DNA of 64,000 nt, taken from positions 1-64,000 of the forward strand of contig LGRX02027229.1 in assembly GCA_001247695.2 (NCBI GenBank), written 5' to 3'. This stretch comes from Cymbomonas tetramitiformis (lineage: Eukaryota; Chlorophyta; Pyramimonadophyceae; Pyramimonadales; Pyramimonadaceae). The notes under the pieces were generated by a model, which was not told where the DNA came from, did no database searches, and saw only the letters and a program-made list of their open reading frames with translations. Made by a program: the position numbers and the translations under genes. Shown piece after piece: positions 28,160 to 38,775 of this stretch (position 1 is its first letter; every line of letters starts with the position of its first letter).

Positions 28160-30847
28160 ATGAGCGCTGCCTCGTTCCCTGTCGTGTTGATAGCGGTAGT
28201 TTTCGTACAAATCGTTTTGTACGGCACGTTAATATGCCTAATTCCGTATTATCCTAAGGACGACGGCGATACCGATAAGACGCCGCACAAGCTCGCGCTG
28301 AACGCGAGTTTTGATAATAATTTTTACGAGCGGATTTTGGATGAGGATTCGAGTTTTCGGGTTGCGTTCATGTCGGATTACATGAAGCAGTTGCAAAAAT
28401 ACGCCACGCCGGACGGTTCGACCTTTATAGAACTAATCGATCGTGCAGAAAAACATGCTGGGGTTGCGACCAAAATCGCGTGTCAATTTAAGGCCCAAGC
28501 GGAGTCGATGCGCGTCGCGGAGGCGCTTCCCTACCACATGGAGCGCGCGTTTCCCATATTCTTCGCGGACCAAACGACGTACGGGCGCATGAACGCGGAA
28601 GAGGTGTGGGTGGATGACATGTTGGTTTATCGTCGCGACGCGCACACGGTCGCCACCGCGACGCCCACGCTGTGCCCAAGCACGACATCCCCCACGCGCT
28701 CCCCTACGCGCTCCCCGTCGCGACGTTATGTACCCCCCGCTCCGTCCGTCCCGATCGGAGTACCGACGATGACGCCCACGCCCATCACCATACTGCCTAC
28801 CGCGACGTCTCCGACCCCCCCGCCGTCGGCGGCACCGACCAACACTCCGTCCGCGTACAGCGAATTTGTGCTCTACAATCGCGGCAACCCGATGAACGGC
28901 GTAATCAACCTGGGAATGCCCAAAAGCTACTGGGTCAATCACTCTTATTTTAACAGCATTTACAGTTTCCACGGAACTCCTTACAACGTTATAAATAAAC
29001 CGGACAGTTGGGAAGCGGTTAGCGAACGTTTTGAAGCCATATCGCAGATCGTACTGCAAACGAGCTCGATTAATTTGTACGACTCGGCGACTATGCTGAT
29101 CGCGCTGGGTCTTATGGACGCCGCAAACACGGTCTACTCGGACGAAGCCTACGAGTACGGCCTGCAGTGGCTCCGGTTCTTGTTGTGGACGGACGAATTC
29201 TCACCGAATTATCACCAAAATAGCGGTTCGAACAATCGGGCACCCACCGTCACGGATTACTCTTTTCTGTACGGAAATCTTTTGGGCATCATAGCAGGTC
29301 CCGATGGGTATATGTACCGCGAAGTGATGGAATATTTTTATACCGAGGGCTTGCCGAACAATTGGTGCATCATTATGCAAGATAACACGACCAAGTGGAA
29401 AAACTATTACTACACGGAGTGCGATGATGGCAATAAATGGTACGAATATGGGAATGGTGCAGACATCCCAGTAATACGCAAGGCCCGAAACCAGCTGGCG
29501 TACGTCTACGACGACTACAGACCGGTCACCGGGGAGCACGTTTGGGGGCGTATCCTCGGACCGCTTCTTTTCGACGAACTGACCATGTCCTCCGCCGGCC
29601 TCACAGTCGCCATGAAGGCCTGGGAAGCGGTGCGCGCGATGATGGTTGCCCTCCAGGATGACAGCAGCAATTACCTGGGGCACGTCATGTACTACATGCC
29701 GCTACCCAGTAGTTGTGCTGCTGAGGCAACCCCGGACACAAATCCCAAATCGGAAACCGACGACGAGCTGTGCTTAGCCGGACGCACGTTCTCCATCGAG
29801 AATTTAGCATCCACGATCGCTGCTGTGCGAAAAATGGCCTCTGTTATGCCGAGCACCACCGTGGTGTACCATATTCGCAACACCACAAAGGCGCAAGGGG
29901 ACGCAAGCTACGTTTACCTCAAACAATTTCTGGAGGAGATGGACTATAACTTAACGCAGGGTTATCTGAGTGTTGGCGTTCGAGAGAGCGTACAACTCAA
30001 AACGAACCTAATTAATAAAGAGGACGAGCAGAATTTCACATGCTCTCCGTGCGTGGTGCAGGGCGGTCTGGTGAAGTACCCGTACAACGTCAGCGCCGGC
30101 AATTTGAAAACCCAAGATGATCCGAGCAAATACGAAATATCTGAAATTAACCGATATTTCGCCGTGGACGTGCATACTTGGGGTCTAAGCGTTTTGGCGA
30201 CCGACATCAGAGACTTTTACAACTTGACGATGCCCTTCGAGCTTTGGCGGCAGGTTCGGAGGTACGGAGGATACAGTTACCAAAGAGACACGACCGGATG
30301 CAGCGAGACCGTGCACGGCGTGGGGTACACCTATCCGAACTCGTACAACAACGATGAAGTAATATCCGGAGAGTGGACTTTGGGCGCGCTGTTCGCGGTA
30401 CGCACGCTTCGTCAGATGTACAACGAGAACAACTGCACCAGCACGCAGCAGGATAATTGGAGTTTTTACGAATACGCTCTTTACGGTTCAACCTCCACTG
30501 CGCTGTGTACTAAGACTTTTACCGATGCGAGCAAATTTTGTGAATTCGCCGTGGCACAGCTGGTACAGGACGAGACCAACATGCTTCAAACACTGGACGC
30601 CAAACTCGAGACGAACATTGAAGACATGTCCAGTAACGGCATGGGATTCGCGCATCAGGTGGGGCGATCCGCTAAAGCGCTCTACTATAACAACCACGTG
30701 CACTACCGGATACCTTTCGGTTGGTACGCCGAAAAAAACCCCTCCATGGCGTCCACGACGTGGAAGATGTACGCGGACGAAGGCATAAACCCGATGCGAG
30801 TGAACATCAGGGACGGCGGGGCGGGCGTGTCGCAATCAAAAAAGTAA
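28160..30847 (+). CDS. Membrane-anchored ectoprotein with Thr/Pro stalk, possibly glycoside-hydrolase-like (895 aa)
   Basis: An N-terminal hydrophobic anchor (VVLIAVVFVQIVLYGTLICL) is followed by a ~120-residue domain, a short stalk of SPTRSPT/TPSPT type (residues ~170-230) and a ~650-residue C-terminal domain. The latter is rich in Trp/Tyr with helical pairs and conserved-looking strings (DYSFLYGNLLG, YDDYRPVTGEHVWGRILGPL, GEWTLGALFAVRTL). That pattern recalls (alpha/alpha)-barrel glycosidases, but I cannot name a family or catalytic pair. N-glycosylation sites are present. A surface enzyme acting on host glycans is a reasonable inference. It shares its architecture (anchor, stalk, ectodomain) with the trypsin-like protein at 41529. 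Confidence 0.7.
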   Translation: MSAASFPVVLIAVVFVQIVLYGTLICLIPYYPKDDGDTDKTPHKLALNASFDNNFYERILDEDSSFRVAFMSDYMKQLQKYATPDGSTFIELIDRAEKHAGVATKIACQFKAQAESMRVAEALPYHMERAFPIFFADQTTYGRMNAEEVWVDDMLVYRRDAHTVATATPTLCPSTTSPTRSPTRSPSRRYVPPAPSVPIGVPTMTPTPITILPTATSPTPPPSAAPTNTPSAYSEFVLYNRGNPMNGVINLGMPKSYWVNHSYFNSIYSFHGTPYNVINKPDSWEAVSERFEAISQIVLQTSSINLYDSATMLIALGLMDAANTVYSDEAYEYGLQWLRFLLWTDEFSPNYHQNSGSNNRAPTVTDYSFLYGNLLGIIAGPDGYMYREVMEYFYTEGLPNNWCIIMQDNTTKWKNYYYTECDDGNKWYEYGNGADIPVIRKARNQLAYVYDDYRPVTGEHVWGRILGPLLFDELTMSSAGLTVAMKAWEAVRAMMVALQDDSSNYLGHVMYYMPLPSSCAAEATPDTNPKSETDDELCLAGRTFSIENLASTIAAVRKMASVMPSTTVVYHIRNTTKAQGDASYVYLKQFLEEMDYNLTQGYLSVGVRESVQLKTNLINKEDEQNFTCSPCVVQGGLVKYPYNVSAGNLKTQDDPSKYEISEINRYFAVDVHTWGLSVLATDIRDFYNLTMPFELWRQVRRYGGYSYQRDTTGCSETVHGVGYTYPNSYNNDEVISGEWTLGALFAVRTLRQMYNENNCTSTQQDNWSFYEYALYGSTSTALCTKTFTDASKFCEFAVAQLVQDETNMLQTLDAKLETNIEDMSSNGMGFAHQVGRSAKALYYNNHVHYRIPFGWYAEKNPSMASTTWKMYADEGINPMRVNIRDGGAGVSQSKK

Positions 30848-30904
30848 AAGTAAACAGAAAGGTAATCTATATTTATATAGTAGACTTATCACTACGTTTC
30901 TCTA

Positions 30905-33133
30905 TTATCTTATATCACCGGACTCCAAAGCGCGCAAAACCGCCTGATCGGTGCATCTGGCCCAAAAGGTGTTTTCGACTTGCTCGCCGTCGGCGACGCG
31001 AATCATGTCCACATCCGTGCAGCATACGCGGTTAAATTCGTTATTGCGTCGAGGTTTAACGCGCGCGCTGTCCACTCCGACCGCTCTCTTGCGCTTCTGC
31101 TTGCGGGGTGGGCGTTCGCGGTAATCGGTACTGCGCATAAAATCGTAGAACATGGCGAAGGTCCACAGAACGAAGTGATCCGGGTCGTCGTCCGTGATGC
31201 GTTGGAGCACCTCGCGCCACGCGGCGTTGATGTGCTTCGCGCTGAGCAACGCGTCCCGCACCAGCGGAATCTGTAGGTCACGCTCCTCAAAGCAGGCCCG
31301 CATGCGCGCGGTCGAGGGCCACACGATCTCGCACAGATCGGTATGCTGCTGAAGCATCGGCAACGTCTCGAGCACCCGCATCATGCGCGTCCGTAGTTTC
31401 TCTTCCTGCAGCAGAAGCACGACATCGTGCACGCAGAAGCGGATTTTGTGCGCCTTGTTGTCGTTGGCACGCTGCTGCTTCATGATGAGTTTGTCCAGCA
31501 TCTCGCGGTTCTTGTACACCTCGTTCCAGTAACGCGTGCGGGTGTTCGAGTTACCGGTCGCCTCCTTGCGACGTGCGCCGCAGATCCGCGTACTGTGATC
31601 CGATGGGTCGCTACGCAGCTCTAGTCTAAGCTTGGCTTCGTCCGACGACTCGTCATCTCCTGCATCTTCCGCGTCCGTGTCGCTGCATTCCGTGCGACCG
31701 TCGGATGCGTCGTCGCAGTACATGTCCAGCTTGGGCGTCTCGTTCTGCCAGAAACACTCGGACGCGAACCCCTGAACGCCGGACACGTCCAACAGTTTGG
31801 ACGGCTGCAGGCGGTGCGCGTAAACGATTTTGAGAACCACCTGCGCGAACTCGTCCTGGCATTGCAGGTCAAAAGCGTAAAAGGTGCCTCTGATGCCGCC
31901 GAGGTTTTCCGTGCTGACCTCGCCAAATTTGAACTGCTGGTTCAGCTTGTGGTTCACACGTTTGTAGTGGTACATGAGGATGTGGACGCGCAAAGTTCGC
32001 AGTCCCAGCAGACAAGGCAGCGACCAATTTTCGGGGTCCTCCCCCGTTTTGCGCAGCAGAGCGCAGTACACGGCCACGGCCACGTGACTGGCGCTGATTT
32101 CCACCGTCTTCGGATGCTGGCGTCGCCGTTTTCTCGGCGCGGTGGGGGCGCCGTGCAGCACGTACTTGAGCCCGACGACGGACACCCTGGTAATCAATCG
32201 ACGATTACGGTTCGAGCGCGCCGCGTGCATGGTGTGCTCGAACAAACCCGCGCTGCTCTCGATCGAGCATCCGTTTACCAGGCCGCGGCTCTTCAGCCCG
32301 CGGACGTGCGCGGCGTCCTCCTTGACAAAGTGCGCGTGGTGGCAGGAGTTTAACCGCCTGGTGTAACGCACGTAGGCCTGAATGTTACCGGACGCAGCGT
32401 CGTCGTCGTTGTCGTCGTCGTCGTCGTCGACGACGTTTTTCCTTCTTCTTGTCCCAGCGCCGCGTTTGCGCGATGCCTGTTTTTCATCGGGCCGCTTGGA
32501 CTGTGCGAGCAGGCGTTTGTAAGTTTTGCGCGCCACGGCGCGGTGCTTAAAAATTTCAGTCATCAGCGTAACAAAGAGGCGTGCGCGAACGTCGCGTTCG
32601 TAGGCGTCGCGGCATACAGCGTCCTCGTTGCACTGCATGCCCAAGAACATCTGCCGCGCGGTCACTCCGATCGCTTCGAGCAGTGGGTGAAAACGCTCCG
32701 CTAGTCTGGCAACAAAATCCTCGTCCGAGACCGTGGTGTCGCTCGCGTTCATGAAGAAGCTCTGCACGCTCGCTGGCGCGTGCGGAAGCAGTTTACCGAT
32801 CCGATGCCGCAAATCGATGGTGTGCAGAAAGAAGTACGACATCAAGCCCGCGGCGTTACTGCACCGGTCGTAATCCCGATGCGTGCACATGGTGATCATC
32901 GCGCCATCGTGTTCCAGCTCGCACGGGTTTACGGTCATGCATTGTCGATTCTGCGAACGGCCGAACGCGGTAAACAGCTTAGAGTAGAAATCGTTACCGG
33001 CATCCTCCGTAGCCTGCGTCGCCTGAGTATCCGCGGACGGCGCCTCTTCCTCCCCCTCCTCCTCGTCGTCACTGGGGATAAGGCATCGTTCACGATAGCT
33101 GCGGTATTTTCGTTTACCGGACGGGCTCATCAT
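30905..33133 (-). CDS. Large basic/acidic protein of unknown function (742 aa)
   Basis: Starts MMSPSGKRKYRSY; an acidic stretch (EEEGEEEA) follows, and another lies mid-protein (DDDDDDNDDD) after a basic RKRGAGTRRRKN segment. A later cluster carries many Asp/Ser (residues ~480-520). The folded parts are helical. No catalytic motif is recognised; basic and acidic tracts suggest a nuclear protein. The frame is open upstream to 33232, but the ATG at 33133 is the first likely start if the TATATAAG at 33221-33228 on this strand is the promoter. Confidence 0.7.
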   Translation of the reverse strand: MMSPSGKRKYRSYRERCLIPSDDEEEGEEEAPSADTQATQATEDAGNDFYSKLFTAFGRSQNRQCMTVNPCELEHDGAMITMCTHRDYDRCSNAAGLMSYFFLHTIDLRHRIGKLLPHAPASVQSFFMNASDTTVSDEDFVARLAERFHPLLEAIGVTARQMFLGMQCNEDAVCRDAYERDVRARLFVTLMTEIFKHRAVARKTYKRLLAQSKRPDEKQASRKRGAGTRRRKNVVDDDDDDNDDDAASGNIQAYVRYTRRLNSCHHAHFVKEDAAHVRGLKSRGLVNGCSIESSAGLFEHTMHAARSNRNRRLITRVSVVGLKYVLHGAPTAPRKRRRQHPKTVEISASHVAVAVYCALLRKTGEDPENWSLPCLLGLRTLRVHILMYHYKRVNHKLNQQFKFGEVSTENLGGIRGTFYAFDLQCQDEFAQVVLKIVYAHRLQPSKLLDVSGVQGFASECFWQNETPKLDMYCDDASDGRTECSDTDAEDAGDDESSDEAKLRLELRSDPSDHSTRICGARRKEATGNSNTRTRYWNEVYKNREMLDKLIMKQQRANDNKAHKIRFCVHDVVLLLQEEKLRTRMMRVLETLPMLQQHTDLCEIVWPSTARMRACFEERDLQIPLVRDALLSAKHINAAWREVLQRITDDDPDHFVLWTFAMFYDFMRSTDYRERPPRKQKRKRAVGVDSARVKPRRNNEFNRVCCTDVDMIRVADGEQVENTFWARCTDQAVLRALESGDIR

Positions 33134-33141
33134 TTCCTTTG

Positions 33142-33149
33142 TATAAATA
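33142..33149 (+). promoter_or_regulatory. TATAAATA element of the 33238 gene
   Basis: TATAAATA 88 nt before the ATG at 33238. It lies between the start codon of the minus-strand gene (33133) and that gene's own TATA box. Confidence 0.6.
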
Positions 33150-33220
33150 CTGTTGCTCTGGGAGAGGTGCAAAACTCTGCGGGTTGGCCAAATTGTGAAG
33201 GGAAAAGTGTTATCGGCGGC

Positions 33221-33228
33221 CTTATATA
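33221..33228 (-). promoter_or_regulatory. TATATAAG element of the 30905-33133 gene
   Basis: On the minus strand this reads TATATAAG, 87 nt before the ATG at 33133. With the plus-strand box at 33142 the two divergent transcripts would overlap at their 5' ends. Confidence 0.5.
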
Positions 33229-33237
33229 TCAACCAGC

Positions 33238-34137
33238 ATGTCCTTCGACCGTTTCTTGGAACCGCTGGCCTTTGCGCAAACGCAGGATCTTTCGAACCAT
33301 CCGATGCGATCGGTTCTCGAAAGGATGCACGGCCGGGGGCTGTACACCTTTTTCCTTCACACGGAGGACGAGTCGGACGCTTTTTTGTGCGTCGTCAGTT
33401 TTCCGGACATGAATGCGCCCTTCGGGAGCCGTGGTCACCACTTGGAACGCGGCAGCGCGCAAGCGATCAACCTTTTACGAAGCGGTCGCGCGCGTTACGA
33501 CCGGTTGGGGCTGTACCAGCACGGCAACGCGGAAACCGTGCACGACGCGGCGGCGGCTCTGCAGATGTTCGTCAAGCTTAACGTCGCGTACGTCGCGCAC
33601 GAGTGGTACGGTTACGGAACCACCGCCGACCGCGCGCCCACATTTCAGGCGCAATCGCGACGGTGCGCCGCGTTGCTGCGATTGCTGCGCGCGGCGGCGG
33701 AGGACTTGCTTCCGCCGGTGCTCATCGGGTACTCTTTGGGCTGCAGCATTTTGTTGGCGGCGTGGCCGCGCGTGCACGCGGAGTGGGAGTCGGTCGTGGT
33801 GCTACTGGCGCCCTTCTACGACGCCACAGGCGTGGTGGTGCGCGTGCCCATGTTGCGCGAAATCTGCGGGTACTTCGCGCTGCCGCACATGCACAACGGC
33901 CGCCTGGTAATAAATCTGCGCGCTCCATTGATGGTCGCTCATGGCACCAGCGATCAGTTGATTCCCGTTTCGCACGCGCGGGACCTCGTCAAAGCGTACG
34001 ACGATGTCAACAACGGTCAGCGCGAGGGGGTACTACGCTGTTACGCCGGGGCGACGCACACGAGCCTGCTCGACTCGTCCAAAACGCGCAGCGACCTGAT
34101 AGCTGATGTGCGCGCCTTTATCCACAAGCTGTCGTAA
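33238..34137 (+). CDS. Alpha/beta hydrolase, serine-hydrolase type (299 aa)
   Basis: The nucleophile elbow GYSLG places the Ser at residue 166. HGNAE (residue 95 on) is the oxyanion-hole string; HGTSDQ supplies the acid (D239) and THTSL the His (H274). HEWYGYG after the second strand resembles the YDYxGYG string of ABHD17/Bem46-type hydrolases, which remove acyl groups from proteins or lipids. The protein has no signal peptide, so it would act in the cytosol or on membranes. The length is normal for the family and the triad looks complete. Its 3' end converges with the small membrane gene at 34168. Confidence 0.85.
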   Translation: MSFDRFLEPLAFAQTQDLSNHPMRSVLERMHGRGLYTFFLHTEDESDAFLCVVSFPDMNAPFGSRGHHLERGSAQAINLLRSGRARYDRLGLYQHGNAETVHDAAAALQMFVKLNVAYVAHEWYGYGTTADRAPTFQAQSRRCAALLRLLRAAAEDLLPPVLIGYSLGCSILLAAWPRVHAEWESVVVLLAPFYDATGVVVRVPMLREICGYFALPHMHNGRLVINLRAPLMVAHGTSDQLIPVSHARDLVKAYDDVNNGQREGVLRCYAGATHTSLLDSSKTRSDLIADVRAFIHKLS

Positions 34138-34167
34138 AAGGGGGGGGGGAACGCGGCGCACACTGTC

Positions 34168-34437
34168 TCACACCATGCGCGCCAGCGGCGCGACGGGCAC
34201 TCCGTGCGCGGCGTGCGTATACCCGCGTCGCCGCATGCTGGGTCTGACTGGGTCGCGCGCGTAACAGGCGCCTTCGTAACACAGGTAGGCCTGTTTCGCG
34301 CTGAGCGACGGATCGTCGGTGAGGTATCGGTATATGACTTTCTCGCGCTTCCGATGCGCGGTTCCGCGTCTGCCGCACGCGTACCCCCCCATTAGGCTAA
34401 AAAAAATAGACGCGGCGACGCAGTACCACAGCCACAT
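34168..34437 (-). CDS. Small membrane protein (89 aa)
   Basis: One N-terminal transmembrane helix (WLWYCVAASIFFSLMGGYACG) is followed by a short basic cytoplasmic or virion-internal tail containing YLCYEGACY. A TATATATATA run at 34466-34477 stands ~30 nt upstream on this strand. A run of ten G bases (34140-34149) separates its stop from the hydrolase. A small virion membrane protein is likely; no family recognised. Confidence 0.6.
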   Translation of the reverse strand: MWLWYCVAASIFFSLMGGYACGRRGTAHRKREKVIYRYLTDDPSLSAKQAYLCYEGACYARDPVRPSMRRRGYTHAAHGVPVAPLARMV

Positions 34438-34548
34438 CGCGCTACGGAATTAATTAAACGTGCGATGTATATATATACACAGAGACAAAATATACCAGAA
34501 TTACGGCGCAACCGTTTGCGCATACCCGCGGCGCATTCCGGTGAGTGG

Positions 34549-34556
34549 TATAAATA
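34549..34556 (+). promoter_or_regulatory. TATAAATA element of the capsid gene
   Basis: TATAAATA 36 nt before the ATG at 34593. Confidence 0.75.
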
Positions 34557-34592
34557 CCTACGTTCGGCGCATCGACGACCGTATCAGTGAGA

Positions 34593-37500
34593 ATGGCGTA
34601 CTCCGCGCCCAAAGAACCGCACGGCGACGGTCGACGCGATGTTGCCAACGGCGCCTCCCGCGACTTTCCGAACTCAACGCAAAAATTTGCTGACTACTTC
34701 GGCCAACCGTCGAAGCCGTACTTGCTCTCCCCTTACGATCAGTACGGTCGCGAAAACTTCGCGCTGCCCGAGGCCTACCTCGGCTACTCTCCGTATATGA
34801 CCGATGTCATGATCAACCTTATACGCGAGGAAGACCTGTGGCCCACCAAGCTGCTGCCCTACCGGGAGACGAAGGACACCTCCACCATCACCTGGAACGA
34901 GTACCACTTCGACCGACATTTGCTGGGTCCGGTGCCCGAAGAGGGCGTCAGCCGTCTCGTCAGCCAGCGCATGAGCGAGCGCAGGGACCACTACACCCGC
35001 TACGGCCTGGCCATGATCCTGGAACACGGCTTCATGAACACCGAAAAAGGCCGGATGTGTTACACCAACAACCTGCAGCAGATTCGCAACGCGGTTCTGG
35101 AGACGGTGTACCTGGGGGTGCTAGAGTCTCTGCTGCACTGCAAGTCGTACGACGAGGTGTGGAACGAGCGCTGCGGCACCGTCATGACCGCTCAAACGGC
35201 GCGCAGAGCCCTAGCGACCGAGGTGGAGGACTGGGCCACCGTGCAGAAGACCGAGCACGGTTGGGATCTCCTGGACAGCCGCTGCAAGCGCATCATGCGA
35301 GCCCGCGGCGTCGAGCCGGACAGCTGGATCGTTCCCGACGGCATATAGCACTACGTCACACAGGTGCGACGCGAAAATTACGTCTACATGTACGCCGGCC
35401 CCGAAGGGCCGCAGAACTTCAAGTCCGGGCTGAACGGTAAATCCCCGAACGTGGTGGACAACCGCAACGACTGCACCATCTACGAGACCAAATCGTTTGA
35501 GATGCCCGATCTCCCGGAACCGGTGGACGTCACCAAGCGGCAGCGCGCCATCGGCGAGTTCTTCCTGATGCAGGACGAGGAGTCCAGCATGGATCGCCAC
35601 ATGCGCGCGGCCACCGAGCGCTGCATGAGCGCGCAGCGCTCCATCGCCATCTACGACGAGGATGTGGACACCTTTGTGGAGGTCCGTTTGATCGACGCGT
35701 TCGAACACGACGCGCTGATTCAAAACGATGGCTTTACAGCGGTGGGGGACGAATGCGAAGGGTACGGCGACGATCCGAATGATAAGTACGAGGGGGATAC
35801 GAGTTTTGGAGATCTGCCGCACAACGAAAAAAATAAGAATCACATGCCCCCTCTTGAGGATGGCACGATCGAGCGTTTCGCGAGCACGTATTTCGACGGC
35901 ATCACCGAGAACGACCTGATCGTGAAGATGCACGCCAACGTACCCAGCTACCTCAAACAAATGGATTACGTAACTGACATGGGCAGCATTTTAAACGTAT
36001 CTTCCATGACAGAAATTTTCAAGGATTCATCGTCGGTCGACAGTGCAATTACCACCCACACCGATGCCTACGCGGCGTGGCTGTACGCGCATACGATCGC
36101 CGAGCATTCAGTTCGGGCGTACGCGTGTGACGAGCTTTTCTTTCGGTACACAGAATCCGTGAAAAGGTACGACGAATGCATGCCGCTGCCTCCCTGTCTA
36201 TCCGACAAGATTGGCGTTGAGCAGACGATACTCGCGGTTTTGATTGCTATACGGCAAAACAACCCGATCTACTATTCCACGAAATACGAAAGCGATAGTA
36301 TAAAAAATATTTACAAAGAATTTCACGATAAGGATGATGGTGGATCATTTGATGGAACAGGCATGTACCTAACAGGTTATAAGATAACCAAACGTATTTA
36401 CGAGTCGATGAGCATCGTGGGCGCCGACAGCAAATATACGTCGCGTACGATGAAGGTCAACCCGATCGGATACAACAACTACGCGGGCGTTAAACTTTTA
36501 TCCAAGTGCGACGGACACGAATGCTATCAACCCAACGAATGTAAAGCGTTGATCGAGGCTTTCGACACGCTGTGCGATGGCATGGACGTCTGTTTTGAAT
36601 TTACCAAGGATGTGAAGCAGTCGCTTTTTGGTTTATGCATACTAAAGTGTACATACGCGGGGAACCTCACCGTCAATACCAAAAACCCTGAAAGTAATGA
36701 AGACAACAGCGCTTACGCACTCACCAGACACGCCATTAACGATTTTAACAGCGGTGAAGATATGCGGCTTCGTATATTCGCTCAGTCCCAATCAACCGAG
36801 AACGGTAATACATCTATGAATGTACCCGCAAACGATACAGACAATGTACTACGTGAATTGATGACGGATCCCGATTTAAAATTCGCCTACTGTAAACATC
36901 GCAGTGATGTCTGTATTGAAACTTCAGACGAGTCAGAATATTTCAACCCGCAAGTGCACAAATTTATTTGTGGGGAAGTTCAAATTTTACCACCAGAAAC
37001 GCGAAATTACATAAAAAAATCTTACAAATTGAAAACAAGCGATCTTACAGACGAAAATATTCGTGATCTTTTGCATTTACCGTTTCTGATTTCTGTACTA
37101 AATTCAAAATCTTATAATTCGATTGAAGAAGAAGAACACATGGCACAATTTAAACATCTTTTAATTGCGGCGTATAAAATCTCATTGTATATGCCTATTG
37201 CGGATTTACATCATTTGAGACAGCTAGTCCATGAAATACCATTAAAATCCAATTCTCATTGGTACGACGGCGAAATTGATATCAGTGCTGTTCTAAAGCC
37301 ATCAATTGCTGCGCACGACTTTCTAAAAATGTTTGTTAATATGTGCTGCTGCGGTTATTACGTTAAAAAAATTACACCGAACACGGCTGCAAGTACTTTA
37401 CGATCAAGAATACGTACAATCACGGAGCAAATCCAAAGCTTGTTGAATCGATCCGTGGGTGAATATAATTTATACGTGCACACGTGTGAAGGAGATGAAT

Positions 37501-38726
37501 TATGCTTTGTGATATCTGATAAAGGGTTTACAAAAATTAAACCCCGGCAGGGTCTGATCATCAGCCCATTTAAGGCGCCGAGCAGCTTTAAAAATGTCAT
37601 CATCGGCCTGACCGCACCAGAAAACGGCTTCTTTGCAAGAATCAAAAATACACATTTTGATACCGAAAAACGCGGCGTCCTCTTTGGATGGTTGAAGGCA
37701 AACAAGGATAGAATTAAAAATTGCAACACTCTAGACGTTGAGCACGACACGCTGGCGTTAATCTATCATCACGCTCACAACCCATCTTCTTCGAGTGCCT
37801 CGCACACATTTTTGGGAATGCCGTCGGTGCAAATAAACGCAATGCCGACCGGCACGGAACAATTTTGGGTCACCCGCGCATTCTTGAGACGATTTAACGA
37901 CAGCGTGCATAGTAAAAGGCCGCACGAGTACTTCATCTACACGCTGATGTGCATGCAAAAAACCGGTCCCAAATTTCTGCGAAAGGTGATTAACGAGAAC
38001 AAGCTCTTCCCATTCGGGTATCTGTTGCTGCGGCCGTACCAGACGTACGAGACCTGCACCGCGATCCTTATGAAGGGGGGCGCCGAGACGGGCGAGACAT
38101 TGATCGGGTACTACAACTTTCAATTGGCGGACAACGTGGTGCAGAAAATGCACTACGGCAACTTTACCATCTACGAAAAGTCGGTGGTGTATCGATCTCG
38201 AAACGTGCTGCTGCAGCCGGACATTATGGTCACCAATTATTTGGGCGGTGGAGGGAGCAAATTTTACAACGACAAGCGGAGAGAGGATGCCGTCACGTTC
38301 AGCACGGCCGTCCCGTCGCTCTACGCCTGTCTGATAGGCTACAACGAACAGATAAAGGACAATCCGTTGGACGTCACAGGCAAGTTTGCGTCACATACAG
38401 GGCTTCAGAATATTAAAGAGACTATGTACAGCACCGCGGGTTATTACAAAGATAAATACCAATTTGAGCATGCGAATGCCCCGTCCAGCGACGAGCCCTA
38501 TTTTGAGCAGCCCGTGCAGAAGAACACGTTGTGTTTTCAGGGGCATCAGGCGCGGTACAATTATCAGACCGGCGGCCTCGATCGCGTTACGCTCAACACC
38601 GGTCATTGGGGCGAGCGCGTGTATCCGGGCTGCGGAAAGGTGCGCAAGGGGCTCAGCAAATACTTGGAGCCGGTCACATATTCGCACATGTACCACGGGG
38701 GCGGTATGATGATGGGCTCTATGTAA
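34593..38726 (+). pseudogene. Candidate HK97-fold major capsid protein (mirusvirus/herpesvirus type), with one in-frame TAG
   Basis: The frame opens at ATG 34593 and runs to TAA 38726, 1,377 sense-length codons, broken only by TAG at 35346-35348 after residue 251. The length is close to herpesvirus major capsid proteins. Residues ~85-185 look like an HK97 N-terminal region: an extended segment (TITWNEYHFDRHLLGPVPEEG) comparable to the E-loop zone, then a long helix (NLQQIRNAVLETVYLGVLES) comparable to the spine helix. Just past the stop, MYAGPEGPQNF and a P-domain-like stretch continue the pattern; the large middle part would be a tower insertion. The C-terminus is Gly/Met-rich. Part two has no ATG until 35388, so two separate genes are unlikely. 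Nonsense mutation, readthrough or sequencing error are all possible. The fold call is my reading, unsupported by a search. Confidence 0.6.
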
Positions 38727-38775
38727 GCCGCGAGTATACATAGCCCTAAACCTTTAGCCAAAAAGCGCCGAAGAC

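Noticed and set aside
22580..35348. Alternative genetic code with TAA/TAG read as Gln
   Set aside because: Most genes here end cleanly at TAA or TAG, so a general reassignment is not supported; the two internal stops are better seen as individual events.
34593..38726. Double-jelly-roll giant-virus capsid
   Set aside because: Length, long helix and overall pattern do not resemble a double-jelly-roll protein; HK97-type fits better.
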